A stretch of DNA of 64,000 bases, taken from NCBI GenBank assembly GCA_024460105.1, contig JANFXS010000004.1:248001-312000 (forward strand), read 5' to 3'. A program made the position numbers and the translations under genes. The notes under the pieces are model-generated. The model searched no databases. It was not told the origin of the DNA and worked only from the letters and a program-made list of their open reading frames with translations. Source of the DNA: Anaerotignum faecicola (GTDB taxonomy: Bacteria > Bacillota > Clostridia > Lachnospirales > Anaerotignaceae). Of the stretch, positions 52,581-61,458 are shown in pieces. How positions within the stretch are numbered: position 1 is the first letter of the stretch; every line of letters begins with the position of its first letter.

Positions 52581-53762
52581 TCATCCTTCCGCAGTGTTTT
52601 CCATAGGTATCAGACCAAGATTTATTTTCCACACAAGTATGCGCCTTACGGCGTCGTTAATACGTTCTTCGTTTATTTCCCCCGCCTTAAAGGCCTCAAT
52701 CACTTCCGCAGACTGTTCCGCGGGCGAACTTGATATTATCATATCGTTGCCCGCAAGCACGGCCATTACGGCAATGTCCTCGTCAGGCGGCGCAAAGGCG
52801 CGTATGCCCTCCATAGCGAGATCGTCTGTCATTACCACGCCGTTAAATCCGAGTTCATCCCTTAAAATACTGTGTATCTCGGGAGAAACGGATGCAGGCA
52901 GACCGTCCGCTTCCTCAATTATATTGTGGCTTACAAGCACGCTGTCGGCTCCCGCGCCGATACCGCTTACGAAGGGAAGGAAATCCCGCGAACGCAATTC
53001 GTCAAGAGTGCGCGTGTCCACTGCAATCCCCGTATGGGTGTCGGCGTTGCCGCCGTATCCGGGAAAATGTTTTAAAACACAGCCGATACCGCCGCGTTTC
53101 ATTTCGCCTGCAACAGCCGCCGTATATTCGGCCGCCGTTTCCGCATCAAGGCTGAAACATCGGGGATAAATGTAATCGTTTTCGCTCTCCGGGACGTCGC
53201 AGACCGGAGCAAGGTTTACATTTATTCCCAGGCTTTTGAGGAAAGAAGTCTTTTCGGTAGTGTCGGCAATAAGCGCGTCAACGCCTCCTTTTGAAACTTC
53301 AAGCATGCTTTTGAAAGGTTCTTCCCTTAACGCTTTATATTTGCTGGCGCGGACGACGGTTCCGCCTTCCTCGTCAACTCCTATAAGAAGGGGGATTTCA
53401 GCCGCCGCCTGATAAGACTCTATATCGCTTATAACTTCCTGTGCGGTTTTATTTTCAAAATCCCTCGCAAAAAGTATGTATCCGCCCAAATAAAGATTTT
53501 TAACGTCTTCAACGGCGTTTATATCCGGACAGCGGGCAAAAAACATCTGGCCGATTTTTTCTTCAATGGTCATGTCTTTCAGTATTTTTTCAGCCGTTGT
53601 TTCAGCCGTTATTATTTCTTTTTCCGGTTCCGTAAGTTCCGGAACAGTTTCGGCGTCCGACATATTTTCCTGTATTGAGGGGGACTGGATTTGGGGACTG
53701 TCGGCTGTACAGCCGAAAAGGAGAAATGCCGCCGCTGCCGCCGCCAAAATTTTAATTTTCAT
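52581..53762 (-). CDS. nagZ: Glycoside hydrolase family 3 lipoprotein, NagZ-like
   Basis: A 393-residue GH3 enzyme with a lipoprotein signal (lipobox LFGC, Cys about 18), so it is anchored outside the membrane as in Bacillus NagZ. It would release terminal beta-N-acetylglucosamine from wall muropeptides. NagZ hallmarks are seen: VDEEGGTV near 148, KHFPGYGGNADTHTGIAV with the catalytic His/Asp loop near 235-252, and MTDDLAMEGI carrying the nucleophile Asp near 311. The C-terminal family domain found in longer GH3 enzymes is absent. It overlaps the upstream DUF951 gene by 11 bases. Confidence 0.9.
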   Translation of the reverse strand: MKIKILAAAAAAFLLFGCTADSPQIQSPSIQENMSDAETVPELTEPEKEIITAETTAEKILKDMTIEEKIGQMFFARCPDINAVEDVKNLYLGGYILFARDFENKTAQEVISDIESYQAAAEIPLLIGVDEEGGTVVRASKYKALREEPFKSMLEVSKGGVDALIADTTEKTSFLKSLGINVNLAPVCDVPESENDYIYPRCFSLDAETAAEYTAAVAGEMKRGGIGCVLKHFPGYGGNADTHTGIAVDTRTLDELRSRDFLPFVSGIGAGADSVLVSHNIIEEADGLPASVSPEIHSILRDELGFNGVVMTDDLAMEGIRAFAPPDEDIAVMAVLAGNDMIISSSPAEQSAEVIEAFKAGEINEERINDAVRRILVWKINLGLIPMENTAEG

Positions 53763-53952
53763 CGCAAGCCCCCGCCTTCCTGATTATTTTTTTTACGCTC
53801 TTTTCAAATTTAGGCCGTGGGAGCATAACCATATGGCCGCAAGTTGTGCATTTAATGCGGAAGTCTATGCCTGTTCTCAGGACTTCCCATTCCCTGCCGC
53901 CGCAGGGGTGGTTTTTTTTCATCTGTACAATATCGCCTACTGAAAAATCCAT
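53752..53952 (-). CDS. DUF951 family protein
   Basis: A 66-residue protein with the typical DUF951 sequence: GDIVQMKKNHPCGGREWEVL and FRIKCTTCGHMVMLPRPKFE. Three cysteines (Cys17, and the CTTC pair near 35-38) suggest metal binding. The function is unknown. In many Firmicutes the gene sits beside an mscS gene as it does here, and the three minus-strand genes mscS, DUF951 and nagZ overlap or nearly abut, so they form one operon. ATG with AGGAGGGTT upstream. Confidence 0.9.
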   Translation of the reverse strand: MDFSVGDIVQMKKNHPCGGREWEVLRTGIDFRIKCTTCGHMVMLPRPKFEKSVKKIIRKAGACDEN

Positions 53953-53955
53953 GTT

Positions 53956-54795
53956 TTAACCCTCCTGTCTTTCCGCCATATGTATTGTACATTGAGGGAA
54001 AGGAATTGATATGTTTTCTTTATCAAGCCTGTTTTTGACAATCAGGCGTATGCCGCGCTCCACGCTGTAGTTTTCTTTAATGTGACATTCGGCAAGTATC
54101 CGTATCGTAACGCCGCTTTCTCCGAGATTGGAAACCCCCAGAACGGACGGCCTTTTTCTAAGGCCGCTTATTTTCTGCATTGCGCCGTCCATTTCGTCGT
54201 TTAAAACTTTAAGCACGCGTTCGAGATCCTCGTTGTAATCCACATCTACGTCCACAATGGCGTTGATAAATTCCTTGCACATGTTTGTAACTGTGGATAT
54301 GTTCCCGTTTGGTATTATGTGCAGAGCGCCGTTTGCATCGCGTATTTGGGTTGTGCGGATTGATATGTCCTCAACCGTGCCGGTTACGTTGTTTATTATA
54401 ACCATATCCCCTACGCCGAACTGGTTTTCGAGAAGTATAAAAAAGCCGGAAATTATATCTTTTATTACGTTTTGCGCGCCGAGGCCTATCGCTACCGTAC
54501 CGGTGCCCAAAACCGCCGCAAGCGTTGCCGGAGGCACTCCGAAATTAACAAGCGCGGAACATACTCCCACAAACATGATTGTGTATTTTACAACGCTTGA
54601 TATTACGGCTCCTAAGGTGGCGGCTTTTTTTGAATCTATATGGCGGCTTTCCGTCACCTTTGAATTGAATATGCCGGAAATGGCTTTTCCGCTTATTTTT
54701 ATTAATATTGAACAGACGGCTATAATAATAATGCAGTATATTATTTTAACTGCCAAAGATGTCATGAAAGAGAAAATAAGTTCGGGCTTAATCAT
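53956..54795 (-). CDS. mscS: MscS-family mechanosensitive ion channel
   Basis: A 279-residue small-conductance mechanosensitive channel: three N-terminal membrane segments (about 10-30, 60-80, 85-110, the last being the glycine/alanine-rich pore helix with TLAAVLGTGTVAIGLGAQNV), then the beta domain (ENQFGVGDMVIINNVTGTVE) and the C-terminal alpha-beta domain. Such channels protect against osmotic downshock. ATG follows AAAGGAGGAA. First gene of the mscS-DUF951-nagZ operon. Confidence 0.93.
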   Translation of the reverse strand: MIKPELIFSFMTSLAVKIIYCIIIIAVCSILIKISGKAISGIFNSKVTESRHIDSKKAATLGAVISSVVKYTIMFVGVCSALVNFGVPPATLAAVLGTGTVAIGLGAQNVIKDIISGFFILLENQFGVGDMVIINNVTGTVEDISIRTTQIRDANGALHIIPNGNISTVTNMCKEFINAIVDVDVDYNEDLERVLKVLNDEMDGAMQKISGLRKRPSVLGVSNLGESGVTIRILAECHIKENYSVERGIRLIVKNRLDKENISIPFPQCTIHMAERQEG

Positions 54796-54934
54796 TTTTT
54801 CCTCCTTTAAAAATATCTCAAAGTAAATACGATTTTATTGTAAATGCCGGTTACTCTTGTATATTAGCATAAAAGTATGATAATATACAAATAATTTCGT
54901 AAGATTATGGAATACATTTAAAGGGGGACAAATA

Positions 54935-55636
54935 ATGGGCGCTGTTGGCATAATTGGGGCTATGGAAGAAGAAATTGCACTTTTGAAAGATTCGGCGGAG
55001 ATACTGACGGCCAAAAATGTTTTGGGGCTTGATTTTTATATTGCCAATCTCTGCGGTAAAAATGCGGTCCTTGTCAGAAGCGGCATAGGCAAAGTAAACG
55101 CCGCGGTTTGCACACAGGTTTTAATAGACCATTTTGCGGTTGACTGCGTTATAAACGTGGGTGTTGCAGGCGGGCTATATAAGGATTTGCGTATAGGAGA
55201 TATTGTAATTTCAAGCGACGCCGTACAGCATGACATGGACGCTTCGGCCGTGGGGGACCCTATAGGCACGATACCGAGGATGGAAGAAAGCTTTTTCAAG
55301 GCGGACGCTGCCCTTATTGAAGCCGCGAGGAAAGCGGGGGAAGGGATTGACGGCGCCAATATTTATGTTGGGCGCATTGCAAGCGGCGACCAGTTTATAG
55401 CCGACAGGGATCGGAAAAACCGTATAATAAAATTGTTTAACGCTTACTGTGCCGAAATGGAAGGAGCGGCCGTTGCGCATACATGTTATCTGAACAGGAT
55501 ACCTTTTGTTGTAATACGTTCGATTTCGGACAACGCCAACGGAGAGGCTGGCATGGACTTTGCAGAATTTTCAAAGCATGCTGCGCTTAATTCGGCAAGG
55601 ATTGTCGAAGCTATGGTAAAGGAACTGCAAATATAA
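54935..55636 (+). CDS. mtnN: 5'-methylthioadenosine/S-adenosylhomocysteine nucleosidase
   Basis: MtnN cleaves adenine from MTA and SAH, removing the inhibitory by-products of SAM-dependent reactions. The 233-residue protein has GIIGAMEEEIALL at the N-terminus (catalytic Glu), SGIGKVNAA, VGVAGGL, ASGDQFI, AEMEGAAVAH and RSISDNA (catalytic Asp), all family hallmarks. ATG 54935 follows AAAGGGGGAC. It is divergent from mscS and monocistronic as far as can be seen. Confidence 0.95.
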   Translation: MGAVGIIGAMEEEIALLKDSAEILTAKNVLGLDFYIANLCGKNAVLVRSGIGKVNAAVCTQVLIDHFAVDCVINVGVAGGLYKDLRIGDIVISSDAVQHDMDASAVGDPIGTIPRMEESFFKADAALIEAARKAGEGIDGANIYVGRIASGDQFIADRDRKNRIIKLFNAYCAEMEGAAVAHTCYLNRIPFVVIRSISDNANGEAGMDFAEFSKHAALNSARIVEAMVKELQI

Positions 55637-55829
55637 TCCGTACGGCCTGATAAAGAGGCGAAGGATTAGCGGAAGTTTGGCTTTTTATATCGGGAAACTT
55701 ATTTATTAATGCGGCGGCATATACATGTGCGGCGCGTATTTGAGATGAAATATTTCGCGTTGTTATCGCGCTGAAAAATATATGGGATTTGCCATGAAAA
55801 ATTTTACTTGCCGATTATACATTTTTGTG

Positions 55830-55857
55830 TTGACACGGCGGATAATAATGATATAAT
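55830..55857 (+). promoter_or_regulatory. Promoter of the FMN riboswitch-ribU transcript
   Basis: A perfect TTGACA (55830-55835) and a perfect TATAAT (55852-55857) are separated by 16 bases, about 20 bases before the riboswitch. The DNA between mtnN and this promoter holds no gene. Confidence 0.85.
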
Positions 55858-55877
55858 TGAGACATAATAGAATAACG

Positions 55878-55993
55878 GTTCTTCAGGGCAGGGTGAAATT
55901 CCCGACCGGTGGTATAGTCCACGAGGGCGTAGTTATACGCCTTGATTTGGTGAAATTCCAAAACCGACAGTAAAGTCTGGATGGGAGAAGAAT
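55878..55993 (+). promoter_or_regulatory. FMN riboswitch (RFN element)
   Basis: All conserved RFN blocks are present in order: TTCAGGGCAGGGTGAAATTC, CCGACCGGTGGTATAGTCCA, a variable hairpin, GATTTGGTGAAATTCC, AACCGACAGTAAAGTCTGGA, TGGGAGAAG. FMN binding would favour the terminator at 56040-56065 and switch off ribU. Confidence 0.97.
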
Positions 55994-56039
55994 GTGGCTT
56001 ATGCGGTTTTATTTTGCCGTAGGCTGTCATGCTTTTTAG

Positions 56040-56065
56040 CGCCCTGATTTTTCAGGGCGTTTTTT
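56040..56065 (+). terminator. FMN riboswitch expression-platform terminator
   Basis: CGCCCTGA pairs perfectly with TCAGGGCG around TTTT, followed by TTTTTT. It lies 47 bases after the aptamer. Confidence 0.92.
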
Positions 56066-56281
56066 AATGGGAACTTGTTTATTCTAAAAAATATTTTGAT
56101 ACCCGGAGGGGTCTGTTTAAAAGGCTGGGCGGGCATAATTTTAAGCTGTAAGCGGCGCGGGGTGCAGAGAATCCGGGTTGCGGCTGCCGTATGCCGGTAA
56201 GCGCATACAAAAGACATAGGCAGTACGGGTTCATGCGTTTAAGCGCAGCAAAAATTTAATATTTTTTAGGAGGAACTTAAT

Positions 56282-56887
56282 ATGGAAAATGCAGCGGCAG
56301 GGAGAAAACAAAAGTCAATGGATACTTCGAAAATTGTAAAAATAGGAATGTTAAGCGCTGTTTCGGTGGTGCTTATGATGTTTGAATTTGCGCTTCCGAT
56401 ATTCCCGTCATTTTTACAAATAGACATAAGCGATCTGCCCGCGCTTGTAGGCGCGGTGACGATGGGGCCGACGGCGGGCGTTCTTATAGAGCTTGTTAAA
56501 AACGTGCTTCACCTTTTTAAAACAAGCACGGCGGGGGTGGGCGAAGTTGCCAACTTCCTTGTTGGGATTGCGCTTGTACTGCCAACAGGCATTATTTACA
56601 AGAAACAAAGGAATATCGCGGGCTTTATAATGGGCGTCGGCCTTGGATGCGTGTTAATGGTTTTAACGGCATGCGCTTTCAATTACTATGTACTTATACC
56701 GGCTTATGCAGTCGCTTTCGGCATGCCGGTTCAGGCTTTTGTGGATATAGCGAACGCGATAAACAGTTCGGTTGTGGACTTAAAAACGCTTGTATTTTTT
56801 GCGGTCGCGCCGTTTAATATTATTAAAGCGCTTCTGGTGGGCGTTATAGGCTATCCTCTTTGTAAGCTTATGGATAAGGCGTTTTAA
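56282..56887 (+). CDS. ribU: ECF transporter S component RibU (riboflavin)
   Basis: A 201-residue S component with six hydrophobic segments; the pattern LMMFEFALPIFPSFLQIDIS, DLPALVGAVTMGPTAGVLIE, LVKNVLHLFKTSTAGVGEVA is typical for RibU. It binds riboflavin and works with a shared EcfA/EcfA'/EcfT module, which is not encoded in this window. The upstream FMN riboswitch settles the substrate. ATG 56282 follows TAGGAGGAAC. Confidence 0.96.
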   Translation: MENAAAGRKQKSMDTSKIVKIGMLSAVSVVLMMFEFALPIFPSFLQIDISDLPALVGAVTMGPTAGVLIELVKNVLHLFKTSTAGVGEVANFLVGIALVLPTGIIYKKQRNIAGFIMGVGLGCVLMVLTACAFNYYVLIPAYAVAFGMPVQAFVDIANAINSSVVDLKTLVFFAVAPFNIIKALLVGVIGYPLCKLMDKAF

Positions 56888-57818
56888 AAAATATAGATTT
56901 TGATGCGTTGGGCATTATGGGAAACGGTTTTTGTTATGATGACGGCCTTTGCGAAATGGAACGATATATTCGATTTACAGGGGCATACATGTTCTGCGGA
57001 TTAAGCTTTTCCGTATTTTTAAATTTACCATTCGGATGAATTTAATCAAGAATGACGTTGGACACTGCGTTGCGGCAAGGCGTGCAGATATAATCTGGGC
57101 CCGACTTGTCGCAACGGCTGAAAGGCCGCGTAATTATACAAAATGCACGGCGCGGTATTAAAATCCGCTCTTTGAAAATGCAGGTAGCCAAGTTTCCGAA
57201 ATGGTTTGAACAGCGGAATTTTATTAAACGAAATACCCTGCCATTATACAAAATATATGGCAGGGTATTAAAATCTGTTCCCTAAAAGTCTGTGTGCTGA
57301 CGTTTTAACCTATGTTGGAGCAGCGCACGGCTGAATTTTATCAAGCGAAATGTATACGCCGCTGTTTCCGCGGGATTTGTGCATATATTCGCATGAAGGT
57401 TAAAAATATCGGACGGCGTTTTATACTGAGGGAACAAGAGTTTTATTTGGTAAAATGCCGGCGGCATGGAACGGATTTTCGCATTGTTTTGACGTTAGCT
57501 CTCACAGTAGGCTTATACGGGGAAAAGGAAATAAATTTTAATTTAAATATTGTATATATGGATTTTTAATAAGCGGTAAAACTTGCCTGAAGTTTTTCCG
57601 CCGGAACAATTTTATATGTTGCGCAAGGGGCCGAGGGCTTCTTTTTTTATTTTCAATTTTAAATTGCCAATAACGCCGCGGTGGTATAAAATTATAAAGT
57701 GGGATGCGGTTATCAAAACCTTTGGCAAGTAAGGTTATATTAGCCGTGCGTACGCGGGGCTGTCCGATTAAACGGGCGGATATGCGTTTGGAAACCAAAG
57801 GGAAACCGGGAGGTAATG
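56888..57818. other. Long intergenic region with degenerate repeats
   Basis: No gene is supported in about 930 bases. Open frames at 56949-57161 and 57312-57569 lack ribosome sites. The main content is the tandem degenerate repeat at 57133-57352. Confidence 0.5.
57133..57352. repeat. Degenerate tandem repeat of about 110 bp with hairpin
   Basis: ATTATACAAAAT plus GGTATTAAAATC occurs at 57133-57177 and again at 57243-57287, 110 bases later. GAATTTTATTAAACGAAAT (about 57208) matches GAATTTTATCAAGCGAAAT (about 57331) further along the same units. The second unit contains a perfect hairpin ATACCCTGCCAT/ATGGCAGGGTAT (57232-57268). A still weaker unit may lie upstream near 57037. Confidence 0.65.
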
Positions 57819-58535
57819 ATGGAAAAAGAAAAATGGAATAATACTATGTACGACAGGTTCAAAGAAAGCCTGTATTCCATGGCGGACGAGAAATATAAGG
57901 ATTTTCACAGAAAGCTTGTTCCCGAAGGTTTGGGCGAAATAATCGGCGTAAGGTCGCCCGATATAAAGAAAACGGCGAAAGACATAGTTAAAAACACCGA
58001 TTATGAAAGCTTCCTCAAAATTGCGGGATACGGCACATATGAGGAAACAATGGTGCGGGGATTTGTTATAGGCTATTCCAAAGCGGATATAATTACAAGG
58101 CTCGGATATCTTAAAGATTTCATTCCGCATATAAGCAACTGGGCCGTATGCGACGGTACTGCCGCCGCTTTCAAAGTTAAGCCGCACGAGATGGAAACGG
58201 TTTTTGAATTTATAAAACCTTATACCGAAAGCCGCATGGAATACGAACAGCGTTTGGCGGCGGTATTCCTGATGGATTATTTTATTACCGGGCAATATAT
58301 AGACAGCGTGCTGCAAATATACGGCGGCATCAAAAGCGGCAGATATTATGTAAATATGGCCGTGGCGTGGGGAATAAGTGTCTGCTTTGTAAAATTTCCG
58401 GAAATAACAATGGAATTTCTGAAAAACAATGAACTTGATAATTTTACATATAATAAAGCCCTTCAAAAGATAATCGAATCAAACAGAGTAGACGCGGAAG
58501 TGAAAAATATAATCAGGGGCATGAAACGTAAATAG
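57819..58535 (+). CDS. DNA alkylation repair enzyme (AlkD-like HEAT-repeat protein)
   Basis: A 238-residue all-helical protein of the DNA alkylation repair family: FHRKLVPEGLGEIIGVRSPD, TYEETMVRGFVIGY, WAVCDGTAAAFK and AAVFLMDYFI. AlkD-type proteins excise N3- and N7-alkylated purines from DNA without base flipping. In this family many clostridial members are uncharacterised, so the lesion is not certain. GGGAGGTA precedes ATG 57819; an adjacent ATG at 57816 is too close to the site. It begins a run of plus-strand genes. Confidence 0.85.
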   Translation: MEKEKWNNTMYDRFKESLYSMADEKYKDFHRKLVPEGLGEIIGVRSPDIKKTAKDIVKNTDYESFLKIAGYGTYEETMVRGFVIGYSKADIITRLGYLKDFIPHISNWAVCDGTAAAFKVKPHEMETVFEFIKPYTESRMEYEQRLAAVFLMDYFITGQYIDSVLQIYGGIKSGRYYVNMAVAWGISVCFVKFPEITMEFLKNNELDNFTYNKALQKIIESNRVDAEVKNIIRGMKRK

Positions 58536-58557
58536 ATTAGAATATTCGGAGGTTAAA

Positions 58558-59535
58558 ATGGAATGGCTTGAAGTTTTTGTTGAAACAAGTGAAGACGGCA
58601 TTGAGATAGTAAGCGGGCTTTTATACAGCCTCGGCGTTTCGGGCCTTATGATTGAAGATGAAAGGGAGTTTAAGGAATTTCTCGAAAATCCGAACAGGGA
58701 ATGGGATTATATTGACGACGGCCTTGTTGAGGAAAAGTCGAAAAGGCATACGGGCATAACGTTTTTCGTAACGGACAATTTAAGCGGCCTTGAAACGCTT
58801 TCAAACGTTAAAAGCGCGGTTAAGGCGTTGAAAGAGCGGGAAAAGGAGTTTGATCTGGGAAGCCTTGAAATTACAATGAAAAACATTAGGGAAGAGGACT
58901 GGGCGAACAACTGGAAAAAGTATTTCAAACCTTTCCCTGTCGGCGGGAAGATAATGATTAAGCCAAGCTGGGAGGAGCTGGAGAGTGGAACGGACAGGGT
59001 TGTGCTTAATATTGATCCGGGACACATATTCGGCACGGGAACGCATGAAACTACCCAATGCTGTTTGGAACACATCGAAAATTATATAAAAGAAGGCGAT
59101 AAAGTTCTTGACATAGGATGCGGGAGCGGCATACTGTTTATTGCAAGCCTTCTGCTGGGAGCCGGCGGGGCCGACGCCGTGGACATCGATCCAAACGCCG
59201 TTAAAATCGTAACGGAAAATGCCGAAAGAAACGGAATAGACCCGTCGCTTTATAATGTTTATGCCGGCAATATACTTGAGGACGAAAATCTTGCGGAAAA
59301 ATTCGGCGGCAATAAATACGATATTGTAGAGGCCAATATAGTTGCTGATATTATTATCGCCGTATGCCCTATGGCGAGGAACTTTATCAAAAAAGGCGGC
59401 GTGTTTATATCGTCGGGTATAATAGACACAAGGTGCGCCGAAGTGGAAAACGCCCTCAGGGAAAACGGCTTTACGGTTTTGGATATTAAAAAGCGGAAGG
59501 ACTGGCGGGCAATAGCCGCAAGGTTTGAGGGGTGA
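58558..59535 (+). CDS. prmA: Ribosomal protein L11 methyltransferase
   Basis: PrmA trimethylates ribosomal protein L11. The 325-residue protein has the N-terminal L11-recognition domain (MEWLEVFVETSEDGIEIVSG), the linker REEDWANNWKKYFKPFPVGG, and the SAM-binding core with VLDIGCGSGILFIASLLLG near 183-201 and VEANIVADIII near 258. Length is normal. ATG follows TCGGAGGTT. The stop is five bases before the rsmE start; the prmA-rsmE pair is conserved in Firmicutes (often after dnaJ). Confidence 0.95.
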   Translation: MEWLEVFVETSEDGIEIVSGLLYSLGVSGLMIEDEREFKEFLENPNREWDYIDDGLVEEKSKRHTGITFFVTDNLSGLETLSNVKSAVKALKEREKEFDLGSLEITMKNIREEDWANNWKKYFKPFPVGGKIMIKPSWEELESGTDRVVLNIDPGHIFGTGTHETTQCCLEHIENYIKEGDKVLDIGCGSGILFIASLLLGAGGADAVDIDPNAVKIVTENAERNGIDPSLYNVYAGNILEDENLAEKFGGNKYDIVEANIVADIIIAVCPMARNFIKKGGVFISSGIIDTRCAEVENALRENGFTVLDIKKRKDWRAIAARFEG

Positions 59536-59539
59536 CAAT

Positions 59540-60268
59540 ATGCCTAGATATTTTATTAAGCCGGAGGATATGCATGGCGAAACGGTTTTTATACGGGATG
59601 AGGATGCAAAACACCTGGGAGGCGTGCTGAGGGCGAAAGAAGGCGATATTGTCGAAGCGTGCGACGGCCGCGGCATGGATTATTCGTGCGTTATAAAAGA
59701 AGTGGGAAAGACGGAAATACTCATGGAAATAGAATCGGCGCGGCCTACCGAAAGCGAGCCTAAAACTAAAATAACGCTTTTCCAGGGGCTTCCGAAGGCT
59801 GACAAAATGGAACTTATAATACAAAAGTGCGTTGAAATAGGCGTTTGGCGGATTGTTCCCGTAGCGGCCGAAAGATCCGTTGTCAGGCTTGAGGGCAAGG
59901 ACGCGGGCAAAAAGCTTGAACGATGGAGAAAGATTTCGCTTTCCGCGGCAAAGCAAAGCGGGCGCGGGATTATACCGGAAATAGGCGAAATAGTTTCGTT
60001 TAAAGAAGCCGTTAAAATGGCGGCATGCTTTGACGGGGCGGCGATACCTTATGAAAAAGAGGAGAAAAACGGCATAAAGGAATATGCCAATTCGTTCGAC
60101 GGGTCAAGCCTAGGGCTTTTTATAGGCCCTGAGGGCGGTTTTGACGACAGGGAAATTGAATTTGCCGTTAAAAATAATATTTCCCCGGTTACTCTTGGCA
60201 AAAGAATATTGAGAACTGAAACGGCGGCTATGGTTTCCGCCGCAATACTGCTTTATGAATTGGGATGA
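59540..60268 (+). CDS. rsmE: 16S rRNA (uracil(1498)-N(3))-methyltransferase
   Basis: RsmE methylates U1498 of 16S rRNA. This 242-residue SPOUT protein shows PRYFIKPEDMHGETV, DAKHLGGVLRAKEGD, LFQGLPKADKMELIIQKCVE and the trefoil-knot SAM site LFIGPEGGFDDREIEF with LGKRILRTETAAM at the end. The start is ATG 59540 after GAGGGGTGAC. It is overlapped by nothing but is followed within eight bases by the cysteine desulfurase gene. Confidence 0.95.
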   Translation: MPRYFIKPEDMHGETVFIRDEDAKHLGGVLRAKEGDIVEACDGRGMDYSCVIKEVGKTEILMEIESARPTESEPKTKITLFQGLPKADKMELIIQKCVEIGVWRIVPVAAERSVVRLEGKDAGKKLERWRKISLSAAKQSGRGIIPEIGEIVSFKEAVKMAACFDGAAIPYEKEEKNGIKEYANSFDGSSLGLFIGPEGGFDDREIEFAVKNNISPVTLGKRILRTETAAMVSAAILLYELG

Positions 60269-60275
60269 TAATAAT

Positions 60276-61433
60276 ATGGAAATTTATTTTGACAACGCCG
60301 CAAGTACAAAACCGACGAAATCCGTAGCCGAAACTTACTTGAAGGTAATGACGGAAAACTTCCAGAACCCGGCCAGCCAAAGCCGCGGCGCAATGGAAGC
60401 GGAAAATATTATAAGGCGTTCGGCCGCAAAAATTGCCGCCCTTATAAACGCCGCTCCGGAGGAAATATATTTTACTTCCGGCGGCACGGAGGGCAACAAC
60501 TGGGCTATTTTCGGCACGGCCAAAGGATATGCGAGAAGCGGGCGGCATATTATTACAACGGCAGTGGAACATCCCGCCGTTACGGCCCCGTTTAAAGTTT
60601 TGGAAGGGGAAGGGTATGACGTTACGTTTTTGTCAGTGGACGGCGACGGGTTAGCGGACGTCGAGGAGCTTAAAAGAAGCATACGCCATGACACAATACT
60701 TGTGAGCGTGATATTTATAAACAATGAAGTTGGCGCGGTCCAGCCTGTGGAAGAAATAGGCGATATAATAAAGGGAATCAACCCCAATATAATTTACCAT
60801 GTGGACGCCGTGCAGGGGTTTGGGAAAAAAGCCGTGGACGTAAAAAAATGGAAAGCGGATCTTATTACGGCGAGCGGGCATAAATTCCACGCCCCAAAGG
60901 GCACTGGATTTTTGTATATGAAAAACGGACTTAAAGTCAAACCGCTTATGTACGGCGGAGAACACCAGCGGGGACAGCGGCCGGGAACGGAAAATGCGGC
61001 GGGCGCCGCGGCTTTGGCGCTTGCCGCGGAGGAAAGCTGTAAAAACGCAGCTGAAAACGCTAAAAATATAATGGAAATAAAGGGATATATTGCATCGGAG
61101 CTTTTAAAAAGCATACCGGGTGCGTTTGTAAACGGGGATCTTGAAAAATCAAGCCCTTATGTGCTTAATATCGGATTTGAGGGACTGCGCGCTCCCGTGC
61201 TTATAAACGCCCTTGATGAAAAAGGGATTTGCGTTTCGGCAGGAAGCGCGTGCAGCAGCAGAAAAAAAGTGCAGAGCCATGTGCTGGAGGCTATGGGGCT
61301 TAACGACGACGAAATAACGGGCAGCATACGCATAAGCTTTTCGCGTTTCAGTTCCATGGATGAAGCGGAGGCGTTTGTTTCGGCCGTTAAGGAAACAGTC
61401 CCGTTTTTAAGAAGGTTTAACAGGAAACGGTAA
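60276..61433 (+). CDS. Cysteine desulfurase
   Basis: A 385-residue PLP-dependent NifS/IscS-family enzyme that transfers sulfur from cysteine as persulfide. It has YFDNAASTKPTKSV at the N-terminus, FTSGGTEGNNWAIFG, HVDAVQGFG, the PLP Lys in SGHKFHAPKGTG and the catalytic Cys loop in SAGSACSSRKKV. The immediate neighbour thiI suggests it is the NifZ-type partner that feeds sulfur to ThiI for 4-thiouridine, as in Bacillus. The start ATG 60276 has a weak TGGGATGA site at the rsmE stop, implying coupling. Confidence 0.93.
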   Translation: MEIYFDNAASTKPTKSVAETYLKVMTENFQNPASQSRGAMEAENIIRRSAAKIAALINAAPEEIYFTSGGTEGNNWAIFGTAKGYARSGRHIITTAVEHPAVTAPFKVLEGEGYDVTFLSVDGDGLADVEELKRSIRHDTILVSVIFINNEVGAVQPVEEIGDIIKGINPNIIYHVDAVQGFGKKAVDVKKWKADLITASGHKFHAPKGTGFLYMKNGLKVKPLMYGGEHQRGQRPGTENAAGAAALALAAEESCKNAAENAKNIMEIKGYIASELLKSIPGAFVNGDLEKSSPYVLNIGFEGLRAPVLINALDEKGICVSAGSACSSRKKVQSHVLEAMGLNDDEITGSIRISFSRFSSMDEAEAFVSAVKETVPFLRRFNRKR

Positions 61434-61458
61434 TTTTTAACAGGAGAATTTTCATATT

